Shown in pieces: positions 19,930 to 30,114 of a stretch of DNA of 64,000 nt (position 1 is the first letter of the stretch; each line of letters opens with the position of its first letter). The notes beneath the pieces were generated by a model. That model worked only from the letters and a program-made list of their open reading frames with translations. It was not told the DNA's origin and ran no database searches. The translations under genes and the position numbers were made by a program. This DNA is from Lacimicrobium sp. SS2-24 (GTDB taxonomy: Bacteria > Pseudomonadota > Gammaproteobacteria > Enterobacterales > Alteromonadaceae). The DNA lies in contig NZ_NIWW01000010.1 of the NCBI RefSeq assembly GCF_002201535.1, positions 62,001 through 126,000 on the forward strand, given 5' to 3'.

Positions 19930-21309
19930 TTATTTCCGTCTCCAGCTGGTTCCCCCGGGGCCATCTTCCAATTCAACGCCCATTGCACTAAGGGCATCAC
20001 GGGCCGCATCGGCTGCTCCCCAGTCCTTACTTTTGCGGGCATCCGCACGCACCTGAATCAACCGCTCAATTTCGGCGACATCCTCACTCTTATGCTCGTC
20101 ACTGCCTTGTAAAAACTGCTGTGGTGATTGCTGTAACAGCCCCAGCACGCCGCCAAGATGAATCAGTATTGCCGCCAGTCGAGGGGCCTCAGCGGCATCG
20201 GCCTTGTTGATGTCTCTGGCCAGTTCAAACAGCACCGAATAAGCTTCAGGGGTATTAAAATCATCATCCATGGCCTCGTCAAAACGCGCCTGATAACCGC
20301 CATAACTCAGGTCAACGTCTGCGGCTGGCGGGATGTCCCGCAGCGCGGTGTACAGGCGTTCCAGCGCTGCACGAGCCTGCAGAATATTGTTCTGCGAATA
20401 ATTGAGCTGGCTGCGATAATGGGCACTGAGCAGAAAATAACGCAGTGTTTCAGCATCGTATTGTTTCAGCACATCCCGCAAGGTGAAAAAATTCCCCAAC
20501 GACTTGGACATTTTTTCTTCATTTACCTGCACCATTCCGGTGTGCACCCAGTAATTGACATAAGGGGTATCAAAGGCACAGCAGGACTGCGCCACTTCAT
20601 TTTCATGATGGGGAAAGATGAGATCCGATCCCCCGCCATGGATGTCGAAATGCTCGCCCAGGTGCTTGTGGTTCATCGCAGAACATTCTATGTGCCACCC
20701 TGGTCTGCCGTTCCCCCAGGGAGACTCCCAGCTGGGCTCCTGCGGTTTAGCCGACTTCCACAGCACGAAATCCAGCGGATCAGTTTTATCGGTATTCACT
20801 TCCACCCGCGAGCCTGCCTGCAACTGCTCCAGATCCTGCCCACTGAGCTTGCCGTAGTCCGCAAAGGTGCTGACATCAAACAATACGTCACCACTGTCCG
20901 CCTGATAAGCATGGCCCTTGTCCACCAACCGCTGTATGACCTGGATGATCTCCTCCATGTGCGTCGTCACCCGGGGTTCGATATCGGCAGGCAATAAACC
21001 GATAGCGTTGAAGTCTTCGTGCATCATGGAAATGGTACGTTCAATCAGGTCGGTAAATCCCTCCTGATTCTCCTGTGCGCGTTTGATAATCTTATCGTCA
21101 ACATCGGTAATATTTCGCACATAGTTGACCTCATAGCCCCGGTGACGCAGGTATCTCACCATCATGTCGAAGCTAAGGTAAGTGCGGGCATGGCCCATAT
21201 GACATAGGTCATAAACTGTAATACCACACACATATAACCCCACTTTACCTTCGTGCAGAGGTGTGAAACGCTCTTTCTGGCGCGTCCGGGTGTTAAATAT
21301 GTGTAGCAT
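19930..21309 (-). CDS. cysS: Cysteinyl-tRNA synthetase
   Basis: Charges tRNA-Cys with cysteine. This class I synthetase of 459 residues (E. coli 461) has zinc ligand Cys28, the HIGH-box variant HMGH at 37-40, the KMSKS loop ([11 protein letters not shown]) near 265 and a C-terminal helical anticodon-binding region. The WHIECSAM and [14 protein letters not shown] segments contain further zinc ligands. It is divergent from ppiB, an arrangement also seen in E. coli (lpxH-ppiB-cysS). Confidence 0.97.
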   Translation of the reverse strand: MLHIFNTRTRQKERFTPLHEGKVGLYVCGITVYDLCHMGHARTYLSFDMMVRYLRHRGYEVNYVRNITDVDDKIIKRAQENQEGFTDLIERTISMMHEDFNAIGLLPADIEPRVTTHMEEIIQVIQRLVDKGHAYQADSGDVLFDVSTFADYGKLSGQDLEQLQAGSRVEVNTDKTDPLDFVLWKSAKPQEPSWESPWGNGRPGWHIECSAMNHKHLGEHFDIHGGGSDLIFPHHENEVAQSCCAFDTPYVNYWVHTGMVQVNEEKMSKSLGNFFTLRDVLKQYDAETLRYFLLSAHYRSQLNYSQNNILQARAALERLYTALRDIPPAADVDLSYGGYQARFDEAMDDDFNTPEAYSVLFELARDINKADAAEAPRLAAILIHLGGVLGLLQQSPQQFLQGSDEHKSEDVAEIERLIQVRADARKSKDWGAADAARDALSAMGVELEDGPGGTSWRRK

Positions 21310-21461
21310 AGGTCAACCTTCTAAATGGTAATGAATAACAGATTAGGCCGCGAATTTTACCCTAAGGCCCGGGTGCCTGCACCTCTAGTTTCCATTGCAA
21401 GTTTCCTGAACACGCCCTTTGGGATACACTGTCGCCGTATTTTTTTAATCAGGACACAACC

Positions 21462-21959
21462 ATGACGGTAACACTGAACACCAATTATGGTCCCATTGAG
21501 CTGACCATGCTGGCCGACAAGGCTCCGGCCACTGTTGAAAACTTCCTTACGTACGCCCGCGAAGGGTTCTATGACAACACGATTTTTCATCGTGTGATCG
21601 ACGGTTTCATGATTCAAGGCGGTGGCATGGAGCCGGGAATGCGCCAGAAAGAAACCAAAGCCCCGATTCAGAATGAAGCCAACAATGGCGTGGCCAATGC
21701 CAAAGGCACCGTGGCGATGGCCCGCACCAATGATCCCCATTCTGCGACCTGTCAGTTTTTTATTAACGTGGCTGACAACAACTTCCTTAATTTTCGCAGT
21801 GAAAGCATGGACGGCTGGGGATACTGTGTGTTTGCAGAGGTCAGCAATGGCATGGACGTGGTGGATAAAATTCGCAAAGTCGATACCGGCAGTGCCGGCA
21901 TGCACCAGGATGTCCCCCTTGAGGAGGTCATTATTCAATCCGTTGAGATAAGCGAATAA
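21462..21959 (+). CDS. ppiB: Peptidyl-prolyl cis-trans isomerase B (cyclophilin)
   Basis: Cytosolic cyclophilin that speeds proline isomerisation in folding proteins. The 165 residues match PpiB (164) and there is no signal peptide, which excludes the periplasmic PpiA. Motifs are [14 protein letters not shown] (catalytic Arg/Phe region), [18 protein letters not shown] and [14 protein letters not shown]. lpxH follows 7 bases downstream, so the two form an operon. Confidence 0.96.
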   Translation: MTVTLNTNYGPIELTMLADKAPATVENFLTYAREGFYDNTIFHRVIDGFMIQGGGMEPGMRQKETKAPIQNEANNGVANAKGTVAMARTNDPHSATCQFFINVADNNFLNFRSESMDGWGYCVFAEVSNGMDVVDKIRKVDTGSAGMHQDVPLEEVIIQSVEISE

Positions 21960-21966
21960 TCTCCAT

Positions 21967-22692
21967 ATGGGTCACACCCTGTTTATCGCCGATCTCCATC
22001 TGAGTGAAGACAGGCCCGATATCACTGCGGCATTTGATGGGTTTATGACCCATCAGGCCCCCCATGCCACAGCTTTATATGTGCTGGGGGACTTGTTTGA
22101 AGCCTGGATTGGGGATGATGACAACTCCCCCTTTAATCAACATATTAAGCAGACCTTCCGTTCCCTCACTGAACAGGGTGTGGCAGTTTACTTTATTCAC
22201 GGCAACAGGGATTTCCTGATTGGTCCGCGTTTCGCCAGAGAAACGGGTGTTGAACTGTTACCGGAACAGCAGATCATCGATCTTTATGGTGAGAAAGTAC
22301 TGATTATGCATGGTGACAGTCTGTGCACCCGGGATCATCGATACATGGCTTTTCGCAAAAAATCCCGCGGATGGTGGTGGCCTAGGCTGATGCTGAGCCT
22401 GCCGCTGTGGTACCGCCGCCGGGTGGCACGCAATGCGCGTAAAACCAGTGCGCTGCATCAGAAAAATCTGACCGAAAAGATTATGGATGTGACACCGTTA
22501 GAGGTTCTCAGAGTGATGGAGCAAGCCGGCGTAAAGACACTGATCCACGGCCACACTCACCGCCCCGCCATCCACCGGTTTGAACTCAATGGTCAACCTG
22601 CCCGGCGCATCGTACTCGGCGACTGGTACACTCAGAGTAGCGTATTAACCGTCTCAGCCGATTCAACCGAGCTGACCGGCGCGCCGCTGTGA
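21967..22692 (+). CDS. lpxH: UDP-2,3-diacylglucosamine hydrolase
   Basis: Peripheral inner-membrane metallophosphoesterase that forms lipid X from UDP-2,3-diacylglucosamine in lipid A synthesis. The 241 residues are the family size. Calcineurin-type metal motifs are visible: DLH at 9-11, GDLFEAWIGDD, GNRDF, the HGD motif in MHGDSLCT, and HGHTHRP. The hydrophobic, basic WWWPRLMLSLPLWYRRR patch matches the lipid-binding cap of LpxH. The last 61 bases overlap the 3' end of miaE on the other strand. Confidence 0.96.
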   Translation: MGHTLFIADLHLSEDRPDITAAFDGFMTHQAPHATALYVLGDLFEAWIGDDDNSPFNQHIKQTFRSLTEQGVAVYFIHGNRDFLIGPRFARETGVELLPEQQIIDLYGEKVLIMHGDSLCTRDHRYMAFRKKSRGWWWPRLMLSLPLWYRRRVARNARKTSALHQKNLTEKIMDVTPLEVLRVMEQAGVKTLIHGHTHRPAIHRFELNGQPARRIVLGDWYTQSSVLTVSADSTELTGAPL

Positions 22693-23423
22693 AAGCGTAG
22701 CTGAGCGTCCGTGCTGAGTATCAGTTGCGCCTCTGTTTTCCCAAACAGCTGCACGCGGTCAGCAATATCCGCATCCGCAACCTTCTGTGCCAGTGTCAGG
22801 TAATCCTGAAAATGCCTGGCTTCGGATCGTAATAAGGACAAATAGAAATCCCCAAGCTCTTCGTCCACATGAGGTACCAGGGCTGCAAAGCGCTCACAGG
22901 AGCGAGCCTCTATATACGCACCACAAATCAGCTTATCCACCAGCTTGGCGGGTTCATGACTGCGTACTTTGTGCATCAGACCTTTGGCATAACGCGATGC
23001 GCTCAGGTTCACATAGTCAATCTCCCGTGCCTTCATAATCTCAACAACTTGCTGGAAGTGATGCAGCTCTTCTTTTATCAGCAACACCATTTTGTCGATG
23101 AGTTCATCTCCAAGACTGAATTCAGATTTGCCAATCAGTTTCTTGGACAAGCCGGTTTGCGCAAATTCCCCAGAGCCCACGCCCCGATACACAAAGTCCT
23201 CGTAAGGTTTTAGCCAGGCGAGCAATGCGTCACTGCTATTGTGATCCACCGCGTAAGTGCGCATCAACCACATGGCAGTTTGTGCGGCCTTAAGCTCACA
23301 GTTTGCGTGGTCAATCAGCAGTATTGCCAGGTGCTCAGGTTGTGTCGCCTGCTTTATCCAACTCACCGGCGTGGCACAATGTAAAAACCTGTTGATGGGC
23401 TGTAACAGCGTATCTGTATTCAT
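22632..23423 (-). CDS. miaE: tRNA-(ms2io6A37) hydroxylase
   Basis: Non-heme di-iron oxygenase that hydroxylates the isopentenyl group of ms2i6A at position 37 of UNN-reading tRNAs. The 263 residues compare with ~270 in Salmonella MiaE. Ferritin-like iron ligands are visible: E43 in DHANCELKAA, KEELHHF (EExxH type) and SEARHFQDY. The C-terminus overlaps lpxH tail-to-tail by 61 bases. The last residues encoded in the overlap are not part of the conserved core, so this is probably a tolerated overlap. Confidence 0.94.
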   Translation of the reverse strand: MNTDTLLQPINRFLHCATPVSWIKQATQPEHLAILLIDHANCELKAAQTAMWLMRTYAVDHNSSDALLAWLKPYEDFVYRGVGSGEFAQTGLSKKLIGKSEFSLGDELIDKMVLLIKEELHHFQQVVEIMKAREIDYVNLSASRYAKGLMHKVRSHEPAKLVDKLICGAYIEARSCERFAALVPHVDEELGDFYLSLLRSEARHFQDYLTLAQKVADADIADRVQLFGKTEAQLILSTDAQLRFHSGAPVSSVESAETVNTLL

Positions 23424-23647
23424 AAAGACATCAAACCAACCGCAAAGCGGTGTATTTTAACGGGAATTCCCACAGTTTCAGCAGTTTTTGTGTTATTTCT
23501 CTCTTCCGGCTGCACCGAACGCGCCTGGCAAACAAACACCATCTTCTGCATCAAGGGTAAGACGCTGCTTAAGGTATGTACCCTATACTTTCGCTGCATT
23601 CTGAAAACTCGACTAGATTTAAAGTTGCTAAAACAACACTGTAAAAC

Positions 23648-25264
23648 ATGATGTTACCGAATCGATGGCGTTACTTGCTTACGACACTGGTTGTGCTGTC
23701 GTGTTGCCTGTTTGTCCTGCTAAGCGCGCCTTTTAACCCGCTTAAGCCTTCAATCATTGCACTACTCCCCCCTTTACTCGCCCTGACCTGCGCGTTTTTA
23801 CTCAGACAGGTAACCCTGGCACTGGCAATGAGCCTTTGGTTTGGAGCCTGGGTTATGGGAGGTGCAAGTGGACAGGCAATTGTGCAAGGTTTTGTCGATG
23901 TGCCAGTTAAATATTTGGTTCTGGCCTTGTCTGAGACCGATCATATCTTACTGATACTGGTCACTGTTTTTATTGGCGGCATGATGTCGGTCATATACCA
24001 AAACGGTGGTATGAGCGGATTGGTTTACCGAATATCGCGCTGGGCAAATACCCCAAAACGCGCCCAATTGAGCGCCGCTACAATGGGGCTGGTGATATTT
24101 TTTGACGACTACGCCAATACCCTGCTCACCGGTAATACCATGCGGCCATTGATGGATAAGTTAAAGGTTTCCAGGGAGAAACTGGCTTATATTGTCGACT
24201 CAACAGCAGCCCCGATTGCTTCTCTGGCAGTGGTTTCGCTGTGGGTGGGGTTTCAGGTTGGGCTTATTGACTCAGCGACTGCAGCAATTGAGGGGCTGCC
24301 ATCTCCCTTCGTGCTTTTTCTATATAGCCTGGGATACAGCTTCTATCCGATTCTGGCTGTGGTTTTTGTGTTTCTCATCGCGAGCAGTGGTCGGGATTTC
24401 GGCCCGATGCTCAAGGCAGAACGGCGCGCCCGGCAGGCCTCATCAACATCAGTCACAGTGACTTCTGAAGGGCCAGCCCAAGCGAGTGCCGATAACGCAT
24501 GGGTCCCCATTGCCGGCATGGTGCTTACGATGATCCTCGGACTCTACATTAGCGGAGAGGGAAACACACTGATTGATATCCTCGGTAGTGCCGATCCTTT
24601 CAGGGCTCTGCTGGTTGCAGCATTCTTTGGCTCTGCGCTGGCCATTTTACTGTCGGTGTTACGAAGATTGATGAGTCTCGATGATGCCATAGCGTCCTGG
24701 ATAAGCGGTGCCGCCTCAATAACCGGGGCATTGATCATCTTAATTCTCAGTTGGTCATTGGCAGTGCTGATCGAAGAGATGAATACCGTCGGCTATATTA
24801 TCCCTTTACTCAGCGATACCCTCAGCGCACCATGGATACCAGCTATCGTCTTCATTATTGCCGCTGTCATCGCCCTGGGGACGGGATCTTCATGGGGAAC
24901 CATGGCGATCCTGATGCCGATCGTTATCCCGCTTACCTGGGCCGTGATCTCTGACACACCGGATACCAACGTAAGTGAGCGTATGCCGATATTTTATTCA
25001 GCCATCTCTGCTGTGCTGGCAGGGTCGGTGTGGGGAGATCATTGCTCACCCATTTCTGATACCACTGTGCTGTCATCCATGGCCTGTCAATGCGACCACC
25101 TTGAACACGTGCGCACACAACTACCTTATGCGTTGCTGGTCGCCGCCATTGCCCTGGTATGTGGCACCTTACCGGTGGCATGGGGCCTACCCTGGTGGCT
25201 GGGTTTAACCGCTTGTGTCATAACGCTGCTAGTGTTTTTCAGGCTGCTATCCAAACCTCACTAA
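23648..25264 (+). CDS. NhaC-family Na+/H+ antiporter-like transporter
   Basis: A 538-residue polytopic inner-membrane protein with about 12 hydrophobic segments. Family signatures include the IFFDDYANTLLTGNTMRPLMD region, DSTAAPIASLAVVSLWVGFQ, GTGSSWGTMAIL and GSVWGDHCSPISDTTVLSSMACQCDHLEHV, all characteristic of NhaC-type carriers. Members exchange Na+ for protons or for carboxylates and amines, and the substrate cannot be told from sequence. A cytosolic loop around residues 255-280 is rich in Ala/Ser/Arg. Two ATGs occur in tandem at 23648 and 23651. The gene is monocistronic. Confidence 0.87.
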   Translation: MMLPNRWRYLLTTLVVLSCCLFVLLSAPFNPLKPSIIALLPPLLALTCAFLLRQVTLALAMSLWFGAWVMGGASGQAIVQGFVDVPVKYLVLALSETDHILLILVTVFIGGMMSVIYQNGGMSGLVYRISRWANTPKRAQLSAATMGLVIFFDDYANTLLTGNTMRPLMDKLKVSREKLAYIVDSTAAPIASLAVVSLWVGFQVGLIDSATAAIEGLPSPFVLFLYSLGYSFYPILAVVFVFLIASSGRDFGPMLKAERRARQASSTSVTVTSEGPAQASADNAWVPIAGMVLTMILGLYISGEGNTLIDILGSADPFRALLVAAFFGSALAILLSVLRRLMSLDDAIASWISGAASITGALIILILSWSLAVLIEEMNTVGYIIPLLSDTLSAPWIPAIVFIIAAVIALGTGSSWGTMAILMPIVIPLTWAVISDTPDTNVSERMPIFYSAISAVLAGSVWGDHCSPISDTTVLSSMACQCDHLEHVRTQLPYALLVAAIALVCGTLPVAWGLPWWLGLTACVITLLVFFRLLSKPH

Positions 25265-25349
25265 AAAATGGAACGGCTAAGCGTATAAGTTATGATTCAG
25301 GTCAAAAAATAGTGTTAATTTTTTGTTATTCTTATATCATCTTATTAAC

Positions 25350-25367
25350 CTTGTGCGGGTGCACAAG
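25350..25367 (+). other. Hairpin in the leader of the Yip1-family gene
   Basis: CTTGTGC / GCACAAG with a GGGT loop, followed by an A-rich stretch, lies 38 bases before the next start codon. It has no T tract in the + direction, so it is either a 5' leader structure or an operator dyad. Confidence 0.35.
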
Positions 25368-25404
25368 ATTATAAAAAACAGCTGTCTGCGCTAGAGAGGT
25401 AAGT

Positions 25405-26007
25405 ATGATACTAAATCACCTGTGGGGCCTTTACGCCCACCCAAAAGAAGAGTGGCAGGATATTGAAAAACGCCATGAGAGCCTGTCTCATAGCCTGACA
25501 CATATTCTGATCATTGCCCTGATCCCCTGTCTGACCAGTTATTACTCTGCGGCTCATCTGGGCTGGAGTATCGGTGTGGGCGATCTGATTAAGCTGACCC
25601 ATGAAAGTGCCATGATGATGAGCATTGCCATGTATTTTGCGCTTATCGCGGGGGTGGCTGCACTGGCTTATCTGATTCAGTGGATGGCGACCACCTTTGA
25701 TGCCAAACCCACCTTCACCCAATCATTGGAATTAGCCGCTTATACTGCCACGCCGTTATTTATGGTGGGCTTTGCTGCCCTTTATCCGGTGCTGTGGTTC
25801 GTGATGCTCGTGGGGCTTGCCGGGCTAACTTATTCGGTCTACCTGCTGTATTCCGGCACACCGATTATTATGCATATTCCTGAAGAGAAAGGCTTTATTT
25901 ATGCCAGTTCAGTGGTCACCTGTGGATTAGTGCTGCTGGTAGTGATTATGGCCGCCTCAGTGATCCTTTGGAGTATGGGACTGGGCCCGCAATACATGGC
26001 AGGCTGA
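25405..26007 (+). CDS. Yip1-domain membrane protein (YohC-like)
   Basis: A 200-residue inner-membrane protein with five or six hydrophobic segments. The N-terminal cytosolic stretch contains LYAHPKEEWQDIE, the conserved entry of bacterial Yip1 (YohC/DUF1282) proteins, and an internal SYSVYLLYSG-type segment (LTYSVYLLYSGTP) is also typical. The function is unknown. GAGGT lies about 5 bases before the ATG. It is followed by a bidirectional terminator shared with the convergent purF. Confidence 0.85.
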   Translation: MILNHLWGLYAHPKEEWQDIEKRHESLSHSLTHILIIALIPCLTSYYSAAHLGWSIGVGDLIKLTHESAMMMSIAMYFALIAGVAALAYLIQWMATTFDAKPTFTQSLELAAYTATPLFMVGFAALYPVLWFVMLVGLAGLTYSVYLLYSGTPIIMHIPEEKGFIYASSVVTCGLVLLVVIMAASVILWSMGLGPQYMAG

Positions 26008-26039
26008 TTAATTTAAAAACCATCCGAACAAACCTGAAT

Positions 26040-26070
26040 AAAAAAGGCCAGTCAAAGACTGGCCTTTTTT
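26040..26070. terminator. Bidirectional terminator between yip1-like gene and purF
   Basis: A 14-bp perfect stem (AAAAAAGGCCAGTC / GACTGGCCTTTTTT) with an AAA loop, flanked by A and T tracts on both sides. It can serve both convergent genes. Confidence 0.92.
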
Positions 26071-26096
26071 AATTTTCGACAATGGCCAATGACAAT

Positions 26097-27611
26097 CTAG
26101 TCTGAGCCCATGTTGTGCATTTCCAGGTTGCACAATTCCATTTGCGGTATTTGCTTGGCATTATCACTGCGTAACATATCCAGCCTGTTCAGATAGGCCT
26201 GATCCACATCGCCGGTAATATAGTTACCATCAAACACAGATGTCTCAAAGCGTGTGATCTGTGGATTTTCCTCTTTCACAGCCTCTACCAAATCTTCGAT
26301 ATCCTGAAAAATCAATCCATCCGCTTTAATCAGCTCACAGATTTCATCAATTTCACGGCCATAGGCAATCAGCTCGTTAGCTGAAGGCATGTCGATACCA
26401 TAAACATTGGGAAAGCGGATTTCCGGCGCTGCTGAGGCAAAATAAACACGCTTTGCACCTGACTCTCTGGCCATGGTGATAATCTGTTCGGAGGTAGTCC
26501 CTCGCACAATCGAGTCATCTACCAACAGCACGTTCTTACCGGCAAACTCCGACGAGATTGCATTGAGTTTGCGCCGCACTGACTTTCTGCGCTGAGTCTG
26601 CCCCGGCATGATAAAGGTTCGACCGATGTAGCGGTTCTTCACAAAGCCCTGACGATAAGGAAGGTTCAATTCCTGAGCGATCTGCAGCGCAATATCATTG
26701 GACGTTTCCGGTATGGGAATGACCACGTCAATATCCAAATCTGCCCATTCTCTGGCAATTTTTTGTCCCAGTTTGCGCCCCATATTCACCCGCGAGGCAT
26801 ATACAGAAATCCCATCAATAAAAGAGTCAGGACGCGAGAAATAAACAAACTCAAAGATGCAGGGTGAATGAGAGGGATTATCGACACACTGACGCGTATG
26901 CAGTTGTCCGTCTTCAGTAATATAAATTGCCTCTCCCGGTGCCACATCCCGCACGAAGCTAAACCCAACCACATCTAATGCCACACTTTCCGAGGCCACC
27001 ATATATTCATCGCCCAGTTCAGTCTGACGCTTGCCCAGCGCCAAAGGGCGAATGCCATTGGGATCGCGAAATGCGACCATGCCATTGCCGATGATCGCTG
27101 CGACCACGGCATAGGCACCTTTGATTTTTTTATGTACGGTTGTCACAGCCTCAAAGACATCTTCGGGCTGCAACGTCAGGCCCGAGCAGTTTTGCAGTTC
27201 ATGGGCAAATATATTCAGTAACAGTTCTGAATCTGACGTGGTATTGATATGACGTCGGGCAATACGAAATACCTCATCAGAGAGCTCATGGGCATTGGTC
27301 AGATTACCGTTGTGGGCGAATGCGATACCAAAGGGTGAATTCACGTAAAAGGGCTGTGCCTCCGCAGAGCTTGAAGTGCCTGCAGTAGGATAGCGGGCAT
27401 GGCCAATACCAAAATTACCGGTTAAGCGCTGCATATGGCGGCTATGAAACACATCTCGCACCAGACCGTTGGCCTTACGCAGATGAAACATGCCATTGTC
27501 TACGGTGACAATGCCGGCAGCGTCCTGTCCTCTATGTTGTAAAACGGTTAAACCATCATACAAAGCCTGATTTACCGGGCCTTTACCTACGATACCAAGG
27601 ATACCACACAT
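26097..27611 (-). CDS. purF: Amidophosphoribosyltransferase
   Basis: Catalyses the first committed step of purine synthesis, PRPP plus glutamine to phosphoribosylamine. The N-terminal nucleophile glutaminase starts MCGILGIVG, with Cys2 catalytic after Met removal, and the type I phosphoribosyltransferase PRPP loop reads [14 protein letters not shown]. The 504 residues equal the family length. cvpA lies 25 bases upstream, as in E. coli. No propeptide precedes the cysteine. Confidence 0.97.
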   Translation of the reverse strand: MCGILGIVGKGPVNQALYDGLTVLQHRGQDAAGIVTVDNGMFHLRKANGLVRDVFHSRHMQRLTGNFGIGHARYPTAGTSSSAEAQPFYVNSPFGIAFAHNGNLTNAHELSDEVFRIARRHINTTSDSELLLNIFAHELQNCSGLTLQPEDVFEAVTTVHKKIKGAYAVVAAIIGNGMVAFRDPNGIRPLALGKRQTELGDEYMVASESVALDVVGFSFVRDVAPGEAIYITEDGQLHTRQCVDNPSHSPCIFEFVYFSRPDSFIDGISVYASRVNMGRKLGQKIAREWADLDIDVVIPIPETSNDIALQIAQELNLPYRQGFVKNRYIGRTFIMPGQTQRRKSVRRKLNAISSEFAGKNVLLVDDSIVRGTTSEQIITMARESGAKRVYFASAAPEIRFPNVYGIDMPSANELIAYGREIDEICELIKADGLIFQDIEDLVEAVKEENPQITRFETSVFDGNYITGDVDQAYLNRLDMLRSDNAKQIPQMELCNLEMHNMGSD

Positions 27612-27636
27612 GCCAATTACCTATCAGTTAAAGAGC

Positions 27637-28134
27637 CTACGCTGGCTCTTCAGAGTTTAAAAAACTGGAATGGTTCTGCAAATATTCGAAGAACCACTCA
27701 ATAACTACCCTAAATTCCGGGATCAGCATGGATTGCTGCCACCACTGTGAATCCGGAAATGCCGTAAAGGCGTCCATAAAAAACAGTAGTGCGCTGACGA
27801 TAAGCGCACCTCGTAATAATCCAAATACCGCCCCAAGTGCCCTATCGGTACCGGATAGTCCGGTATACTGCACCATCTGACTCACCACATAGTTAAGCAG
27901 ACCGCCTAATACCAGGGTTACCACGAAAAGAATCGCGATGGCGACGGCACTGCGGATCATCGGATCAGAAAAATTTGTAAGATGACTGGCTAAGTCCAGA
28001 TAAAATTGACTGGCGATAAAAAAGGCGGCAAACCATACGGCAAGCGAGATTGCCTCTTTCACAAATCCCCTGACAAGACTAATCAGGGTGGACAGGGCGA
28101 TAATGCCCAGAATGCAGTAGTCGATCCAATTCAT
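27637..28134 (-). CDS. cvpA: CvpA-family membrane protein
   Basis: A 165-residue inner-membrane protein with four hydrophobic segments, homologous to E. coli CvpA (colicin V production; also linked to envelope stress tolerance). It begins MNWIDYCILGIIALSTLISLVRGF, typical of the family. Its position between dedD and purF is the conserved enterobacterial order. Confidence 0.94.
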   Translation of the reverse strand: MNWIDYCILGIIALSTLISLVRGFVKEAISLAVWFAAFFIASQFYLDLASHLTNFSDPMIRSAVAIAILFVVTLVLGGLLNYVVSQMVQYTGLSGTDRALGAVFGLLRGALIVSALLFFMDAFTAFPDSQWWQQSMLIPEFRVVIEWFFEYLQNHSSFLNSEEPA

Positions 28135-28221
28135 GCCGTTTTTCGATTGAAAATTGCCGGGCGCATTCTAACAAAAGGCCACAGGAAAATCTCAATTATC
28201 CGCAGCCTAAATATTGCCTGA

Positions 28222-28869
28222 CTATTCAACGGAGTAAGCCGTCACTTTACCCTGCAGTCCGGTCAGTTCATTCAGTGCCGGCAGGCGCTGCTCCAGTGCG
28301 GTTTTTTGCACATCAGGACCGACAAATACTTTGGTCAGGGTACCAGAGCTGGTCTGCACCTGTCGGCTGAATGTCCTGTACCCTCCATCTTTAAGCTTAT
28401 TCATCAACTCGGCAACATTTTTCTGATGACGAAAACTACCGAGCTGGATAACCCAGGCCCCCTGCTCTGCCGCGACCTTGTCCTCTACCGGGTAATCTTC
28501 TACCTGCGGCTGCGTTTGTTCTGCCCCGCTGTCATCTGTCGCAGTGGCCTGGATCCTGTTGTTGGGCTCGGCAATGTCTTGTTCACCCGCCTTCACGGGG
28601 TCATCTACAGCCACTTCATCCACCACTTCCACCTGACGCGTCACCCTCTCTTCCACCTGCTTGCGGGGGAAGGCTCCGGGCGCCTCAATCTCAATGGTTT
28701 TGGGGCGCTCCGGTAACGCCACAAAGGTATCCTGGTGCGACACTTTCTCACCATCCAGAATGTCAGGTAAAAAAATGACTGCCAGTGCCACCAAAATGAC
28801 CGTTCCCACCAGACGGTTCTGAAATGCAGAACCGCCTCGTGGCGTAGTTTTGTCAACGCTATCCGTCAT
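28222..28869 (-). CDS. dedD: SPOR-domain cell division protein DedD
   Basis: A 215-residue bitopic protein. It has a short N-terminal cytosolic part, one membrane segment (~20-36, VGTVILVALAVIFLPDIL), an acidic and proline-containing linker, and a C-terminal SPOR domain (~140-215; WVIQLGSFRHQKNVAELMNKL) that binds denuded septal peptidoglycan. DedD recruits to the division site in E. coli. Its start overlaps the folC stop by 11 bases. Confidence 0.93.
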   Translation of the reverse strand: MTDSVDKTTPRGGSAFQNRLVGTVILVALAVIFLPDILDGEKVSHQDTFVALPERPKTIEIEAPGAFPRKQVEERVTRQVEVVDEVAVDDPVKAGEQDIAEPNNRIQATATDDSGAEQTQPQVEDYPVEDKVAAEQGAWVIQLGSFRHQKNVAELMNKLKDGGYRTFSRQVQTSSGTLTKVFVGPDVQKTALEQRLPALNELTGLQGKVTAYSVE

Positions 28870-30112
28870 GTTCCGGCTCCAAGACTGCTGCCAGGGTCAC
28901 GAAAGACCCGAATACTAATATCAAATCGTCTTCATCCGCTGCGGCTTTCGCCCCCGCCAACGCAGATTTTACATTATCGAAGGTAGAGATATTGTCGTTT
29001 TCATGCAGGTAACTGGCAAGTGTTGTGGCACTCGCCGCGCGCGGGCCCTCTAAATCGGCCAGATACCAGTTTGGCTCAAAGGGTCGCAACAGGTTCAGGC
29101 ATCCCTCAATATCCTTATCTTTGAGCATACCTACAACCAGATGCAGTTTGCGCCAATGGCGGAGCCTGAGCTGTTCACACAAATAGGATACGGCCTGAGT
29201 GTTGTGTGCCACATCTACCAACACATCAGGCTTTCGACTGAGTAACTGACAGCGTCCGGGCACCCTGACCTGTTCGAACAGCAGATCCACATCCAACGCT
29301 GACAAATGTTCGGTCAACTCCAGCACTTTAAGGGCCGTCGCCGCGTTGGGAGCAGGTATATGAGGCACGCGACTGGTAATCTCAAGTCCTGAATCGGATT
29401 GCCAGACAAAGGCGTCTGCTTGCAACTGATATCTGAATGACGTCCCCTGCCAGTACGCCTGCGTGGTCATATGTTTGACGACATCGATTAATGCAACAGG
29501 TGGGTGCGGCTCTCCTATGACGGCCACTTTGTTGTGCCGCAGGATCCCCGCCTTTTCAACGCCAATCTGCTCTCTGTCAGTGCCCAGGTATTCCTGATGA
29601 TCCAGTCCAATAGTGGTAATCACAGCGATATCGGCATCAATGATATTTACCGCATCCAGACGCCCCCCCAGGCCCACCTCAAGGATAAGGTAGTCCGGCT
29701 TCGCTTCGGCCATCAGCACCAACGCAGCCAGCGTACCAAATTCAAAATACGTCAGCGTGATATCGCCTCTGGCCTTCTCCACCCTTGAAAATGCATCACA
29801 GTGTGACTGAGCAGAGAGTAGCTGGTGGTTCACTCTCACCCGCTCCCGATAGTCCAGCAAATGCGGAGAGCTGTATACGGCGGTTGTTTGTCCCGCTTGC
29901 ATCAATCCCTGCTCAATCATGGCACAAGTTGTGCCTTTACCATTTGTTCCCGCGACAGTAATGACCTGGCTGCGATGCAAATCCAGATCAAGGCGTTCAT
30001 AGACCAGACGGATGCGATCCAGCCCCATATCAATGGAAGCCGGATGGATAGATTCAAGGTATGACAGCCAGCCGCTGAGATCCTGCGGCTGACCTGAAGA
30101 TGGTGGGGTCAT
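28859..30112 (-). CDS. folC: Dihydrofolate synthase / folylpolyglutamate synthase
   Basis: ATP-dependent ligase adding glutamate to dihydropteroate and to folates. The 417-residue Mur-ligase-family enzyme has the P-loop GTNGKGTT near residues 55-62, YSSPHLLDYRERVRVN and LEVGLGGRLDAVN. The gene lies 2 bases from accD and overlaps dedD, so accD-folC-dedD are one transcript. Confidence 0.96.
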   Translation of the reverse strand: MTPPSSGQPQDLSGWLSYLESIHPASIDMGLDRIRLVYERLDLDLHRSQVITVAGTNGKGTTCAMIEQGLMQAGQTTAVYSSPHLLDYRERVRVNHQLLSAQSHCDAFSRVEKARGDITLTYFEFGTLAALVLMAEAKPDYLILEVGLGGRLDAVNIIDADIAVITTIGLDHQEYLGTDREQIGVEKAGILRHNKVAVIGEPHPPVALIDVVKHMTTQAYWQGTSFRYQLQADAFVWQSDSGLEITSRVPHIPAPNAATALKVLELTEHLSALDVDLLFEQVRVPGRCQLLSRKPDVLVDVAHNTQAVSYLCEQLRLRHWRKLHLVVGMLKDKDIEGCLNLLRPFEPNWYLADLEGPRAASATTLASYLHENDNISTFDNVKSALAGAKAAADEDDLILVFGSFVTLAAVLEPEHDG

Positions 30113-30114
30113 TA

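Noticed and set aside
20158-20997. 279-codon + strand open frame
   Set aside because: Entirely antisense to cysS, which has all synthetase motifs; the frame has no recognisable domain.
21357-21938. 193-codon minus-strand open frame
   Set aside because: Antisense to ppiB, a clear cyclophilin; composition is that of a reverse shadow.
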